From Pyrinomonadaceae bacterium (GTDB taxonomy: Bacteria; Acidobacteriota; Blastocatellia; Pyrinomonadales; Pyrinomonadaceae): a stretch of DNA of 64,000 nt. Both the position numbers and the translations under genes were made by a program. Below the pieces are notes generated by a model. It was not told where the DNA came from and made no database searches. It was given only the letters and a program-made list of their open reading frames with translations. Below, in pieces: positions 1-8,156 of this stretch. Positions within the stretch are counted from its first letter, which is position 1. Each line of letters starts with the position of its first letter. The DNA lies in the NCBI GenBank assembly GCA_014380365.1, contig JACMJZ010000029.1, positions 310,001 to 374,000 of the forward strand, read 5' to 3'.

Positions 1-2
1 AC

Positions 3-317
3 TTCGTGAGCGCCGTACTTTGGCTGATAGCACACGACGAACTCGACGGCCCGGTGAACCTTGCCGCGCCGAATCCTCTGCCCAATTCCAGTTTTATGCA
101 AAACTTGCGGGAAGCATGGGGCATCTCGTTTGGTCTTCCCTCAACTGAGTGGATGTTGGAGCTCGGCGCTTTCGTCCTGCGAAGCGAAACCGAGCTGATA
201 CTAAAAAGCCGGCGGGTAGTTCCTACTAGATTGCTGGAGTCAGGGTTCGTGTTTCAGTTTCCAACTTGGCCGGCAGCCGCTCGCGATCTCTGCGGGAGAT
301 GGAGTGAGCGGAATTAG
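3..317 (+). CDS. TIGR01777-type SDR epimerase, C-terminal part (partial)
   Basis: The gene enters from the left edge; the open frame runs through the first bases, so the GTG at 6 need not be the start. The visible 104 residues include a segment reading DGPVNLAAPNP, a hallmark of TIGR01777/YfcH-like NAD(P)-dependent sugar epimerase-related proteins, followed by the C-terminal DUF1731-like domain (VVPTRLLESGFVFQFPT) that ends these proteins. The Rossmann fold and YxxxK site lie outside the window. Substrate is not known for most of the family. Strong hairpins follow the stop. Confidence 0.8.
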   Translation, partial: FVSAVLWLIAHDELDGPVNLAAPNPLPNSSFMQNLREAWGISFGLPSTEWMLELGAFVLRSETELILKSRRVVPTRLLESGFVFQFPTWPAAARDLCGRWSERN

Positions 318-374
318 CTCGAAGCGACGAAGTCAATTTTCTTGAGTACTCTTCGGCTCTGCCGCCCGATGTGC

Positions 375-443
375 GGAAGGTCTATGACCTTCCGAAAAGC
401 TCTCATACTCCTCGGGCTACGCCCACACATTGTGGCGTAGCCC
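375..443 (+). terminator. Two consecutive hairpins after the epimerase gene
   Basis: 375-382 pairs perfectly with 386-393 (8 bp, 3-base loop). 414-423 pairs with 434-443 (10 bp, with further ACA/TGT pairing toward the loop). No long T run follows, so this may be a terminator or another member of the dispersed palindromic repeats of this genome. Confidence 0.45.
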
Positions 444-490
444 CATTGATCTATGAGGGCCGGTCTTTCGGTGGGGCAAGAGCCTCCACC

Positions 491-563
491 GCCGCGAAAA
501 CCCAGTGAGTAGCGCAACTGGCTTTTAACCAGTGGGTCGCATGTTCGAGTCTTGCTCGCCTCA
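491..563 (+). tRNA. Degenerate tRNA-Lys(TTT)-like gene, probably a pseudogene
   Basis: The anticodon arm is perfect: 517-521 (ACTGG) pairs with 529-533 (CCAGT) around the 7-base loop CTTTTAA with TTT at 524-526, the lysine anticodon. A five-base variable loop is followed by a T arm with loop TTCGAGT at 544-550 and four of five stem pairs. The 3' acceptor strand TCGCCTC (556-562) and discriminator A match only five of seven bases of 491-497, and the D stem (500-503 with 512-515) has only about two pairs. Total length 73 is normal and CCA is not encoded. Decay of the 5' half with an intact 3' half suggests a pseudogene or an old tRNA-targeted integration scar. Confidence 0.45.
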
Positions 564-576
564 AGCCGATCCCAAC

Positions 577-1479
577 TTACATCTGTCGCTTCACAATCAC
601 GCTGGCGAGGCGGTCGGCGATTGCGGGATCGATGACTTTCAGTTTTTCCTGTTGTTCAGACGCCTTGGCGGTGTTTCCCATCATGAGATGGCTGATTGCG
701 AGATTGAAATAGTAAGACGGGTCGTCAGGCGCGAGGGCGATGGCCTTCTCGTGAAATGCAATGGCTTCCTTGCCTCGACCGGCTTTGGAGAGTGTGACGG
801 CGAGACCGTCGTAAGCGAGCGAATACGCGGGGTTGCTCTTGATTAAATTGCGAAACACAAACTCGGAGTAACGGAAATTGCGCATCCGGTCGTAACTGAC
901 TGCCTGGTTATACTTCGCTTTGAGCAGCGTCGGATCCAGCGCCGAGGCTTTGCCGAAGACTTCAATCGCTCGCGGATACTGTTTCAACTCCCCCAGCGCT
1001 TCCCCCAAATTGTTGTAAGCCTCTGCGTAGTTTGGATTGAGAGCAATCGCACGCTCGAAGCCAAACACTGCGTTGCCAAACTTCCGCTGAACCATGTAGG
1101 CGTTGCCGATTTTGAGGTGGGCCGTGGCAGCCGTATGTGGCTTGGTCGCCGAAAGCGCAATCACGCGATTGTATAGACGAACGGCATCCTCAAAGCGATT
1201 CTGATCCACCGCGGTCTGACCCGCGACGAGTAGCTGTTGGGGATCCGACGATTGCGCGGTTGATGGAGTATTAACTCCTCGGCTTGACGGCAAGCTCGAC
1301 GAGGGCTTGGACGGCCTGGGCTGAGATTGGACAACCGGAGTCTTAGTGACCGGACTTTGAGAGGGTGGCTTGTTTTGCGTGTTCCTGGGTGGCTGCTGCG
1401 CTGCGGCCTCAAATCCCACGCTGGCCAAGCACAAGCCGGCCAGAAGCAGCGCCCGAGACAAACCCCACGGCGTACCCAC
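577..1479 (-). CDS. Exported TPR-repeat protein
   Basis: About 300 residues. A hydrophobic signal-like segment (LSRALLLAGLCLASVGF, then AAAQQ) is followed by a Pro/Ser-rich linker and roughly five tetratricopeptide units with the usual pattern (AEAYNNLGEAL, AIEVFGKASALDP, KEAIAFHEKAIALAP). It is likely a periplasmic or membrane-anchored scaffold; the partner is unknown. The frame is open back to an ATG at 1668, but that 63-residue extension is encoded by a dispersed repeat (1521-1616) and reads as low-complexity AKDAKSAQRAQRK. I prefer the GTG at 1479, which has AGGA about ten bases upstream and places the signal peptide at the N-terminus. Confidence 0.7.
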   Translation of the reverse strand: MGTPWGLSRALLLAGLCLASVGFEAAAQQPPRNTQNKPPSQSPVTKTPVVQSQPRPSKPSSSLPSSRGVNTPSTAQSSDPQQLLVAGQTAVDQNRFEDAVRLYNRVIALSATKPHTAATAHLKIGNAYMVQRKFGNAVFGFERAIALNPNYAEAYNNLGEALGELKQYPRAIEVFGKASALDPTLLKAKYNQAVSYDRMRNFRYSEFVFRNLIKSNPAYSLAYDGLAVTLSKAGRGKEAIAFHEKAIALAPDDPSYYFNLAISHLMMGNTAKASEQQEKLKVIDPAIADRLASVIVKRQM

Positions 1480-1520
1480 CCCGACCCGTCCTAGTGCAGT
1501 TTGCCGGATTGAACTTGTCT

Positions 1521-1616
1521 TTCTCTGCGCTCTTTGCGCACTCTTGGCGTCCTTCGCGGTAAAACTATTGCGAAACCGCAAAGCGCGCAAAGTGGACGCA
1601 AAGGATCGCAAAGCGA
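1521..1616. repeat. Dispersed inverted repeat, 'GCAAAG' word family
   Basis: The left arm (1521-1560) reads as CTTTGCGC/TCTTGGCGTCC words and the right arm (1573-1614) as their complements (ACCGCAAAGCG, GGACGCAAAGG). A second member of the same family lies at 21589-21667. The repeat overlaps the possible N-terminal extension of the TPR gene. Confidence 0.6.
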
Positions 1617-1803
1617 AACGGCGTCGGCACTCCCCGACCTTTAAACTTGCCTGTCCAAGTGACTCCATGCTAAAAGATTCCCCCTTTCGGTAATAAACGG
1701 GTAATTCACAAGAAAAACTGGAAACACGTGCGGATTCCGATTTTTCTTATCACCACATACTTCTTTAGTGTTGATGAGAGGTCATCAAGGAGGACTACCG
1801 CCC

Positions 1804-2439
1804 ATGCGTAAGTTGTTTCTGCTGCTCGCCATCGTGCTCGTCTCTGCCCCGGCGAGTCTTGCCCAGGACTATTCAAACTGGGAGTTTTTTATCGGATACG
1901 CCCACGAACGTGCCAATAATGGCGCCGACCGCCTGGACGCCCAGGGCGCGAGGATCACTTCGACCGGCGCGACCAGGCCAGTCGACTTCCCTTCCAAACG
2001 GGTTCAATACAACGGCGTCACCGGCGAAGTGGTTGCGAACGTTCATCGCAACGTCGGCCTGGTGGGAAACATCAGTGCCACATTTCATAACGCGAATTTC
2101 CGCGACAGCCTGAGTGGCCAGACCTTCGACGCCAAACTATCGCGGTACACTCTGCTGTTTGGCCCCCGCGTCAATTTCCGCAACGACTCGCCGGTGATTC
2201 CTTTTGCCCATGCGCTCTTTGGCGCCACTCGGTACAACGCCAACTTCGACGACGACGATTTCACTTGTCCTGACACAAATGAGACTGCGTTTGCCATGGC
2301 GCTGGGAGCAGGGTTCGACATCAAGGCGAGCGACCGTATCGACATCCGTCCGATACAAGTCGATTATCTTCCCGTCTTCTTTGATAACCGGCGCGAAGAT
2401 GGTATTCGTTTCTCGGCAGGCGTGAAGATCAAGAACTAG
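1804..2439 (+). CDS. Outer-membrane beta-barrel family protein
   Basis: 211 residues from the ATG at 1804, chosen because a perfect AAGGAGG (1787-1793) lies ten bases upstream and the protein then begins with a signal peptide (MRKLFLLLAIVLVSAPASLA, cleavage near AQ). An ATG at 1768 in the same frame lacks this. The mature part has alternating polar/hydrophobic strands and glycine-aromatic turns (NVGLVGNISATFHN, LLFGPRVNF, RFSAGVKIKN) ending in a strand, as in OmpW/OmpA-like eight-stranded barrels. Function is otherwise unknown; small acidobacterial barrels of this type are common. It converges on the LigD-like gene. Confidence 0.7.
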   Translation: MRKLFLLLAIVLVSAPASLAQDYSNWEFFIGYAHERANNGADRLDAQGARITSTGATRPVDFPSKRVQYNGVTGEVVANVHRNVGLVGNISATFHNANFRDSLSGQTFDAKLSRYTLLFGPRVNFRNDSPVIPFAHALFGATRYNANFDDDDFTCPDTNETAFAMALGAGFDIKASDRIDIRPIQVDYLPVFFDNRREDGIRFSAGVKIKN

Positions 2440-2454
2440 CTAGCGAGGATCCTT

Positions 2455-2567
2455 CAACGGGCACTAGCCCGAACCCTGAGGGAGGGCTCGACCGTGAGGG
2501 AGGGCTCAAATCTTTACACGTTGCTAACACATGAGCCCTCCCTGACAGTCGGGCTAGCGCCCCGTTG
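2455..2567. repeat. Long imperfect palindrome between convergent genes
   Basis: CAACGGG/CACTAGCCCGA at 2455-2471 mirrors TCGGGCTAG/CGCCCCGTTG at 2549-2567. Two direct copies of TGAGGGAGGGCTC (near 2477 and 2495) face one GAGCCCTCCCT (2533-2543). It can form a large hairpin and may terminate both convergent transcripts. Confidence 0.6.
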
Positions 2568-2569
2568 CC

Positions 2570-3562
2570 TTAACCAAACTTTAGCTTCTGGCGCTGATTG
2601 AAGAAATCGGCCCAGGCACTGTCCTTCTTCTTGAGCAGGGCGGGAACATTTTTGACTGTAAAGTCGGAAATCTTCACGCCCTGCTCAATCTGTTTCCAGG
2701 TCAACGGCATCGACACCGTAGCTTTCGGTTTCGCTCGCACAGTGAACACTGCCGCCAAACTCTTGCCGCGCGCATTCTGCATCCAATCAACGTAAACCTG
2801 ATCACGCCCTCGCTTGGCGATGGTTCGCTCCACCGTCGCGATCTTTGGCGCACGCTGTGCAACCTCGGAAGCGAGCATCCGGGAAAACTCCGCCACGCTT
2901 TCATATTCGTTTGTCGGCTTCACCGGCAGATAAATATGAATTCCGGATGAGCCAGAAGTTTTAGGAAACGCATTCAGCCCGACTTCATCACAAACTTCTT
3001 TCGTGACCTTCGCGACCTGAAGCACGTTTTCCCACGGCGCTTGTTTGGGATCGAGATCAATGGCAATCCAGTCTGGCTTGTCCAAACTCTTCGTCGTCGA
3101 ATGCCAGGGATGCTGTTCGATCGTTCCCAGGTTAACGAAGTGCAGCAGGGACGCGCGGGTTGTGTAGACGGCGTAGTCGAGTTCGCGTCCTTCTTGATTC
3201 GTCAGGTGTACTGTCTTGACGAATCCCGGAGCGCTCGCCAGATCCTGTTGAAAAAACATGGGCGCGTTAATACCTCGCGGCCAGCGCTGGAGTATCGCCG
3301 GACGGTTCTGCAGAAAAGGCAAAATTAGTTCACTGACCTCGAGGTAGTAGCAAAGTAAGTCAAACTTCGTAATCTTTTCCTCAGGCCAATAGACGCGCTC
3401 AAGACTGGTCAGCGAGACCGCCTGACCGTCGAGGTCGAGTATCAGGTTGCCCTTGGGCTGTTTGAGAGCGAGAAACTCAGCAACTGAGATCCCCGGACCC
3501 TGCTTTTTTGGCGTGCGTTTTACGCCGGTCTGTTTTTTCGAAACTGCTTTCATATTTGCCAT
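2570..3562 (-). CDS. LigD-type primase-polymerase domain protein (NHEJ)
   Basis: 330 residues matching the archaeo-eukaryotic primase-like polymerase domain of bacterial LigD, which fills gaps and adds (ribo)nucleotides at double-strand-break ends. The metal-binding DLD is at 169-171, an SGSSGIH segment at 203-209 corresponds to the nucleotide-binding SGKTGLH motif, and the third carboxylate is D259 in VYVDWMQN, followed by ARGKS. A basic N-terminal tail of about 25 residues precedes it. There is no ligase or phosphoesterase domain, and no Ku or ligase gene in the window, so the rest of the end-joining set must lie elsewhere. Transcribed alone, convergent with the barrel gene. Confidence 0.88.
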   Translation of the reverse strand: MANMKAVSKKQTGVKRTPKKQGPGISVAEFLALKQPKGNLILDLDGQAVSLTSLERVYWPEEKITKFDLLCYYLEVSELILPFLQNRPAILQRWPRGINAPMFFQQDLASAPGFVKTVHLTNQEGRELDYAVYTTRASLLHFVNLGTIEQHPWHSTTKSLDKPDWIAIDLDPKQAPWENVLQVAKVTKEVCDEVGLNAFPKTSGSSGIHIYLPVKPTNEYESVAEFSRMLASEVAQRAPKIATVERTIAKRGRDQVYVDWMQNARGKSLAAVFTVRAKPKATVSMPLTWKQIEQGVKISDFTVKNVPALLKKKDSAWADFFNQRQKLKFG

Positions 3563-3724
3563 GAATAGGAATTAGGACAGACATTCCAGCCCGTCGTCAA
3601 ATCTTGAGAGTACTCAACGCGCCGAATTAACGACCTGAGTTTACGAGGCGAAAGGCAGTGCTATTCCCGGTTCATTTGACCGCGTGAGTAGTATGCGCTG
3701 GAATAGGTCAACGGGAGGTTACAA

Positions 3725-4429
3725 ATGTCTATGCATAAGAAAAGCTACGCTCGGGCAGCAGGGGTGTTGTCAGTGACTCTCTGTTGGGCGTTAGTGGGCG
3801 CTGGAAGTTTCGGAAGCCTTAGAAAGTTCCGTGCGGTTTCTGGCCCGGCCGCTAGCGGCAGCGCACGTCACGCAATCACCAATCGCTTCCGGCTCGATGC
3901 CAGCCAGAGCAAGTTCATCGCCCGCGCGCTGCGGGGCGGTCTGCTGTGGTTCAAGGGTCATGAGCATCTGATAGCCGCTCGCGAATTCTCTGGCGAGACA
4001 CAGATCACTCCGGACAAAATAACTCCGGCGTCGCTACAGCTAACCGTAAGGACTGATTCGATGGTGGAAACGAGCGACGCGTTCAGCGAGCCGCAAAAAC
4101 AGATCATCAACCGGCAACTGCGCGAGATTGTGCTGGAGCCCGCGAAGTATCCCGAGATCGTTTTCAAGAGCACTGAGGTAACGGGAAAGCGGCTGGGCAA
4201 CGGTCAATACGATCTAAGGATCCGTGGGACTCTGACGCTTCATGGTGTAACGCGCCGTATCGTGATTCCGGCGAAGGTTACTTTGACTGGAGACGATTTG
4301 CGCGCCGTCGGTGAATTCAGCATCGACCGCAGCGACTTCAAAGTGAAAGCCACTTCAGCATTTCATGGAATGGTACGAGTCCGCAACAAGGTCAAGTTCA
4401 CCTTCGATATCGTCGGACACCGGGTATGA
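3725..4429 (+). CDS. YceI family periplasmic lipid-binding protein
   Basis: 234 residues. GGGAGG lies eight to nine bases before the ATG. The N-terminal positively charged stretch and hydrophobic segment (VLSVTLCWALVGAG) form a signal peptide or anchor. The rest matches the YceI lipocalin-like fold: FRLDASQSKFIARAL, then FKSTEVTGKR, GTLTLHGVTRRIVIP and GEFSIDRSDF, the diagnostic order of strands in this family. YceI proteins bind polyisoprenoid or amphiphilic ligands in the periplasm; a specific role cannot be read here. Flanking genes are unrelated. Confidence 0.88.
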   Translation: MSMHKKSYARAAGVLSVTLCWALVGAGSFGSLRKFRAVSGPAASGSARHAITNRFRLDASQSKFIARALRGGLLWFKGHEHLIAAREFSGETQITPDKITPASLQLTVRTDSMVETSDAFSEPQKQIINRQLREIVLEPAKYPEIVFKSTEVTGKRLGNGQYDLRIRGTLTLHGVTRRIVIPAKVTLTGDDLRAVGEFSIDRSDFKVKATSAFHGMVRVRNKVKFTFDIVGHRV

Positions 4430-4504
4430 AGTTCAATCATGTCCGCCGTTCACGGTTGAGGCTGGAGACTGTCAGGAAAATCGCGATTAGCGAGACATAC
4501 AGGC

Positions 4505-4569
4505 ATATAGAGTACAACCTTCTGGTAGCCGCCCATCCCAAACAGGCAAGCTAAAGCTTGTACTCTATA
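4505..4569. repeat. Inverted repeat with 12-bp arms
   Basis: TATAGAGTACAA (4506-4517) is exactly complementary to TTGTACTCTATA (4558-4569). A second small palindrome, CAAGCT-AA-AGCTTG, lies at 4547-4560 next to the right arm. It sits between convergent yceI and galE, so termination or a mobile palindromic repeat are both possible. Confidence 0.55.
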
Positions 4570-4590
4570 CACCCGAAATGCAGACTGGCA

Positions 4591-5571
4591 TTACTCACTG
4601 TAGCCGTCCGGATGTGCCAGCATCCAGCGCCACGCCGACTCGATGATCACACGCAGATCCTGATACTCAGGTTTCCAACCAAGTTCACGTTTGATCTTGT
4701 CCGAACTGGCGATGAGGACCGCCGGGTCGCCCGCACGTCTCGGACCAACCCGTGCCGGAATGTCTTTTCCAGTAACCGTGCGGGCCATTTCCAAAACCTG
4801 ATTCACGCTATAGCCACTTCCTCCGCACCCAAGATTGTAAATGCGCCCACCTTCATCAAGCGCGTTGAGCGCGAGCAAGTGTGCGCGCGCAAGGTCGATC
4901 ACGTGAATATAGTCGCGCACGCAGGTGCCATCCGGGGTGGGATAGTCGTCGCCATAGACTTCGACGAATTCCCGTTTTCCGGCCGCCGCCTGGAGCGCAA
5001 TGGGGATCAGGTGAGTTTCATGCGCGTGATCCTCGCCGCAGCGTTCACTTGCCCCGGCTGCGTTGAAATACCTTAGCGCTGCATACCGAAGCCCATAGGC
5101 TTGAGCATACCAGCGCATCGCGTGTTCGAAAGCGAGCTTGGATTCCCCATAGGGATTAGCCGGATTGTTGGGCGCGGTTTCTTCGATGGGCTGCTGGTCA
5201 GGTTCACCATAGGTTGCCGCCGTAGATGAAAAGACAAGTCGGTTGACCCCTCTGTCGCGCATAGCGTCGAGCAACACCAGTCCATTCACTACGTTGTTCT
5301 GGTAATACTTCGCCGGCTGTGCACACGACTCACCGACAAGCGAGTCCGCCGCCATGTGAACTACGGCTTCGATGCGATGTTCTGCGAGTGTCTGGCGCAA
5401 GGTGGCGGCGTCGGCGAGGTCGGCGTGGACAAACTGAGCGCCGGCGACTATGGCCGCCTCGTGGCCCTTGTAGAGACTGTCGTAGACGACTGCCTCATGG
5501 CGGTCTTTCACTAACTCTTCGGTGACAACGCTTCCGATGTAACCTGCGCCGCCTGTCACCAATACTCTCAT
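4591..5571 (-). CDS. galE: UDP-glucose 4-epimerase
   Basis: 326 residues, the usual length of GalE. It interconverts UDP-glucose and UDP-galactose with bound NAD for cell-envelope polysaccharide synthesis. Visible signatures are the Rossmann GGAGYIG (7-13), HMAADSLVGES, the FSSTAATYGEP segment with the catalytic Ser/Thr (115-123), the YGESK catalytic Tyr141/Lys145 pair, ALRYFNAAGA, and the substrate-binding TPDGTCVRDYIHV. The C-terminal RAGDPA and LGWKP motifs are also intact. Transcribed after the zinc-ribbon gene, but a strong hairpin separates them. Confidence 0.95.
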   Translation of the reverse strand: MRVLVTGGAGYIGSVVTEELVKDRHEAVVYDSLYKGHEAAIVAGAQFVHADLADAATLRQTLAEHRIEAVVHMAADSLVGESCAQPAKYYQNNVVNGLVLLDAMRDRGVNRLVFSSTAATYGEPDQQPIEETAPNNPANPYGESKLAFEHAMRWYAQAYGLRYAALRYFNAAGASERCGEDHAHETHLIPIALQAAAGKREFVEVYGDDYPTPDGTCVRDYIHVIDLARAHLLALNALDEGGRIYNLGCGGSGYSVNQVLEMARTVTGKDIPARVGPRRAGDPAVLIASSDKIKRELGWKPEYQDLRVIIESAWRWMLAHPDGYSE

Positions 5572-5596
5572 TATTCGCTTAAAGGAGATTCTCTAT

Positions 5597-5635
5597 GGAG
5601 TGCGCCGGCAGAGCGAAGCGGCGACGGCGCACTCC
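5597..5635. terminator. 11-bp stem hairpin between the zinc-ribbon gene and galE
   Basis: GGAGTGCGCCG (5597-5607) pairs exactly with CGGCGCACTCC (5625-5635). On the minus strand it lies just after the stop of the zinc-ribbon gene (5640) and before the galE start (5571), so it probably ends the first transcript; a dispersed GC-rich repeat is the alternative. Confidence 0.5.
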
Positions 5636-5639
5636 AAAT

Positions 5640-6401
5640 TTACGTATGGGCCACTTTCGGTTGTGCCGGGGCCGGATTGGTCGAGGCTGATTCCGCTGGC
5701 GCGTAGTAGAGAATTCGATTGCAGTTCTCACATGTGATCACTTCATCGCCGCGGCGCACCTGGGCCATTGCCTGAGGCCTGAGCGCCATGAAGCAGGCCA
5801 TGCAGGCGCCGTTGCGCGCTTCAGCCACGGCTATGCCATCGCGTATGCGTTTGCTAATTCGGTTGTAGTCTGCGCCCATCGCCTTCGGTAAAGCATTGAT
5901 CAATCGTTCGCGCTCAGCACGACTTGCCGCCAGCCTGGTTGCCTGTTCGCGAGTCTCGTCATCAAACGACTTCAGCCTGGCTTCACGATCCGAGTTTAAC
6001 GAGGCTACCTCATCCGCGCGTTCGGTAAGCGACGCTTCCGCCTTTTCGAGCGCCTCCATCTTCTCCAGGATCTGCGTTTCAAGTGTCGAGATCTGTTTCC
6101 GGGCGGCGTCGGCCTCGCGTATGGCAGCGGTGTATTCGTCCTGTTTCTTGGACGACATCAAATTACGTTCGGCGCGTTCGGCGCGCGTTTTCTGTTCGGA
6201 AACCTCGATTTCAAGTTGTGAACGGCTGTGTCTGGCGTCATCCCGTGCGGTTTCCAAGGCGCGAATTTCAAAAGCGCGCCGGTCGAATTCTGCTTCGATC
6301 TCAGCGCGCCTCGTGGGTATCGCTTCCAGTTCTAATTGTAGTTTTCTGATGCTTGTATCCAGGTTTTGTAGAGCGACTAGTTGCTGTAATTCCGCTTTCA
6401 C
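5640..6401 (-). CDS. Coiled-coil protein with C-terminal C4 zinc ribbon (DUF164/CT398-like)
   Basis: 253 residues. Residues about 5-185 are almost continuous helical heptads rich in Glu, Arg and Ala, including a segment reading LMSSKKQDEY that is typical of this family. The C-terminus has two CxxC pairs (GACMACF near 208 and CENCNRILYY near 238) forming a zinc ribbon. Homologues (CT398, HP0958/FlgZ) bind nucleic acid or RpoN in a few species, but no general function is settled. The last 20 residues are a Pro/Ala-rich tail. Confidence 0.8.
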   Translation of the reverse strand: MKAELQQLVALQNLDTSIRKLQLELEAIPTRRAEIEAEFDRRAFEIRALETARDDARHSRSQLEIEVSEQKTRAERAERNLMSSKKQDEYTAAIREADAARKQISTLETQILEKMEALEKAEASLTERADEVASLNSDREARLKSFDDETREQATRLAASRAERERLINALPKAMGADYNRISKRIRDGIAVAEARNGACMACFMALRPQAMAQVRRGDEVITCENCNRILYYAPAESASTNPAPAQPKVAHT

Positions 6402-6628
6402 TCTTTATCTACTCCTTAAAAGATCGGGTCGGGGGTTGGTGTATATCAGGACAATCATTGGTGAGATTATCTGACATCGCCGCCCCCGGCGCAAGTCAGC
6501 ACCCGGCGGTAGTGTTTAATGGGAGTTGCATCCCGCTCATCGGGGTGATATAAGCCCCTCGTTAAAGTTAGTGTTCCTCGCAATCGTTTTCAACTCTGCA
6601 ACTCACATCCACCCAGGAGGAGTCTCAC

Positions 6629-7204
6629 ATGGCAACATTTACACTTGATAGGGCCTTCGTATCGCCACTGCCACTGAGTGGCGCAACCGCACACGCTTCG
6701 CCTGCATTAGCAGGCTCTGTGCTTGAAGACCGGCTCGTACAATTTCAATCGCTGGGGAGCACACCTCCCCTGGTGACCGGCGCTTTCCAGGAGCGGATTG
6801 TTCGAAGCCGCGTCGATGGGACGCTAGCTTTCTACTATCGTATTACGGAATTGCGGGGTGGCGAGCTAGACCAGTTCTTTAGAGTCGAACTGGGGCCACT
6901 CCCAACTCCACGTCCCACCGTGGAGGTTGAGTATCGGACCGATGGTTTAGGCGTTATCGGTCCTCAAGGGGTGCTCTTTGATGGCGCGGCAATATCATTC
7001 GTCTTTAGCGCATCTTCGCCGGGCCGAACTATCCCGGTTACCGAGACTGCGCTGTCACGATTCATGTTCTTCAAACTGACATCTGCTGAATCATCCGGAC
7101 GACCGATTACCTACGCTGCCGATCGCTTTGGACGAATCAGCATGCGCGGAGTACGTTGGGCTACCGGGGTCATTGGAAATTCTTTCCATCCTGTGTTTTC
7201 GTGA
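6629..7204 (+). CDS. Hypothetical protein
   Basis: 191 residues, not recognised. A strong CAGGAGGAG lies about ten bases before the ATG. There is no signal peptide or membrane segment. The sequence is rich in beta-forming stretches (GTLAFYYRITELRGG, ISFVFSASSPGRT, RFMFFKL) and ends in ITYAADRFGRISMRG, suggesting a compact beta protein. Upstream DNA (6402-6628) carries no gene. It stands alone between two minus-strand genes, so it has its own promoter. Confidence 0.55.
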   Translation: MATFTLDRAFVSPLPLSGATAHASPALAGSVLEDRLVQFQSLGSTPPLVTGAFQERIVRSRVDGTLAFYYRITELRGGELDQFFRVELGPLPTPRPTVEVEYRTDGLGVIGPQGVLFDGAAISFVFSASSPGRTIPVTETALSRFMFFKLTSAESSGRPITYAADRFGRISMRGVRWATGVIGNSFHPVFS

Positions 7205-7346
7205 CACCCAGCCCACGTGAATGCCCGGAGTTTTTAGGTAGTATCCGAAGAAACTTCGGGCATTGACGAAACGTGGAAACAACTGAGCGAATTGCTCCGT
7301 TTGCACACTCATGCCCAATTTCACTTTGACCTATCCAAGCGGGCAG

Positions 7347-8117
7347 CTAACTCAAATCGCCATACTTGTGTTGTAGCAGCGTTGTTGCCGCAATTGCAGC
7401 CGTCTCAGCACGCAAGGTTCGTCCGCCCAGGGTGACCACTGACCATCCCGCCGCGCGCGCAAAGGCAATCTCTTCATCCGCCCAGCCGCCCTCTGAACCG
7501 ATCAGTGCCGTTAACGACGAAGGCTGTGCCCGAAGATTCCGGCCCGCCGCCAGAAGTGGCTCGCCGTCGCGTTCAGAGAACATCAGCCCTTGCGACGCAC
7601 CTTCGGACTCGGCTTTCACTGTCTGAACCAGTGACTCAAAAATTACCGGGTTTGTTACTTCAGGCACAGCCGCTCGCCCTGATTGCTTGGCCGCCTCAAT
7701 CGCAATTCGCTGCCATCGTGCAACCCGCTTCGCGGCGTCTGAAGCATCGCGTAAACGAATGTCGGCGTGCTTTGTCACCACCGGGATTACACGAGCGACT
7801 CCAAGCTCCGTCACCTTTTGTACTACCAGATCAAACTTCTCACCTTTGAGCAACGCAACTGCAAGCGTTAACCGCAATGGTGACTCCGGTCGTGCGGGTT
7901 CCGTCGGGCCTAGAACTTTGAGTTGCACGGCATTGCGTTCACTTCTTTCAACCTGGCAATGAAACTCTTTGCCTGCCCCGTTGAAGACATAGACCTCGTC
8001 GCCAGGCTGCAGACGCAACACGTCGCGCAAGTGGCGCGCCTCGTCGGAAGCGAGAGTGACGCTCCCAAGCTCTGGACTAAAGGCGCTCGGTGGCGCATAA
8101 AATCTTCTTCGGGTCAT
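7347..8117 (-). CDS. rsmE: 16S rRNA (uracil-1498-N3)-methyltransferase
   Basis: 256 residues, the normal length. RsmE methylates N3 of U1498 in 16S rRNA using S-adenosylmethionine. An N-terminal PUA-like domain (HLRDVLRLQPGDEVYVFNG) is followed by a SPOUT domain with the knot motifs GSEGG (207-211) and LGGRTLRAETA (230-240). KGEKFDLVVQKVTELGV (91-107) is also diagnostic. It lies 39 bases downstream of prmA on the same strand; prmA-rsmE pairing is common, so they are probably one operon. Confidence 0.95.
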   Translation of the reverse strand: MTRRRFYAPPSAFSPELGSVTLASDEARHLRDVLRLQPGDEVYVFNGAGKEFHCQVERSERNAVQLKVLGPTEPARPESPLRLTLAVALLKGEKFDLVVQKVTELGVARVIPVVTKHADIRLRDASDAAKRVARWQRIAIEAAKQSGRAAVPEVTNPVIFESLVQTVKAESEGASQGLMFSERDGEPLLAAGRNLRAQPSSLTALIGSEGGWADEEIAFARAAGWSVVTLGGRTLRAETAAIAATTLLQHKYGDLS

Positions 8118-8156
8118 AGATGTTGGGCGTCAGGTGCCAGGACCAAGGTGTCGGCT

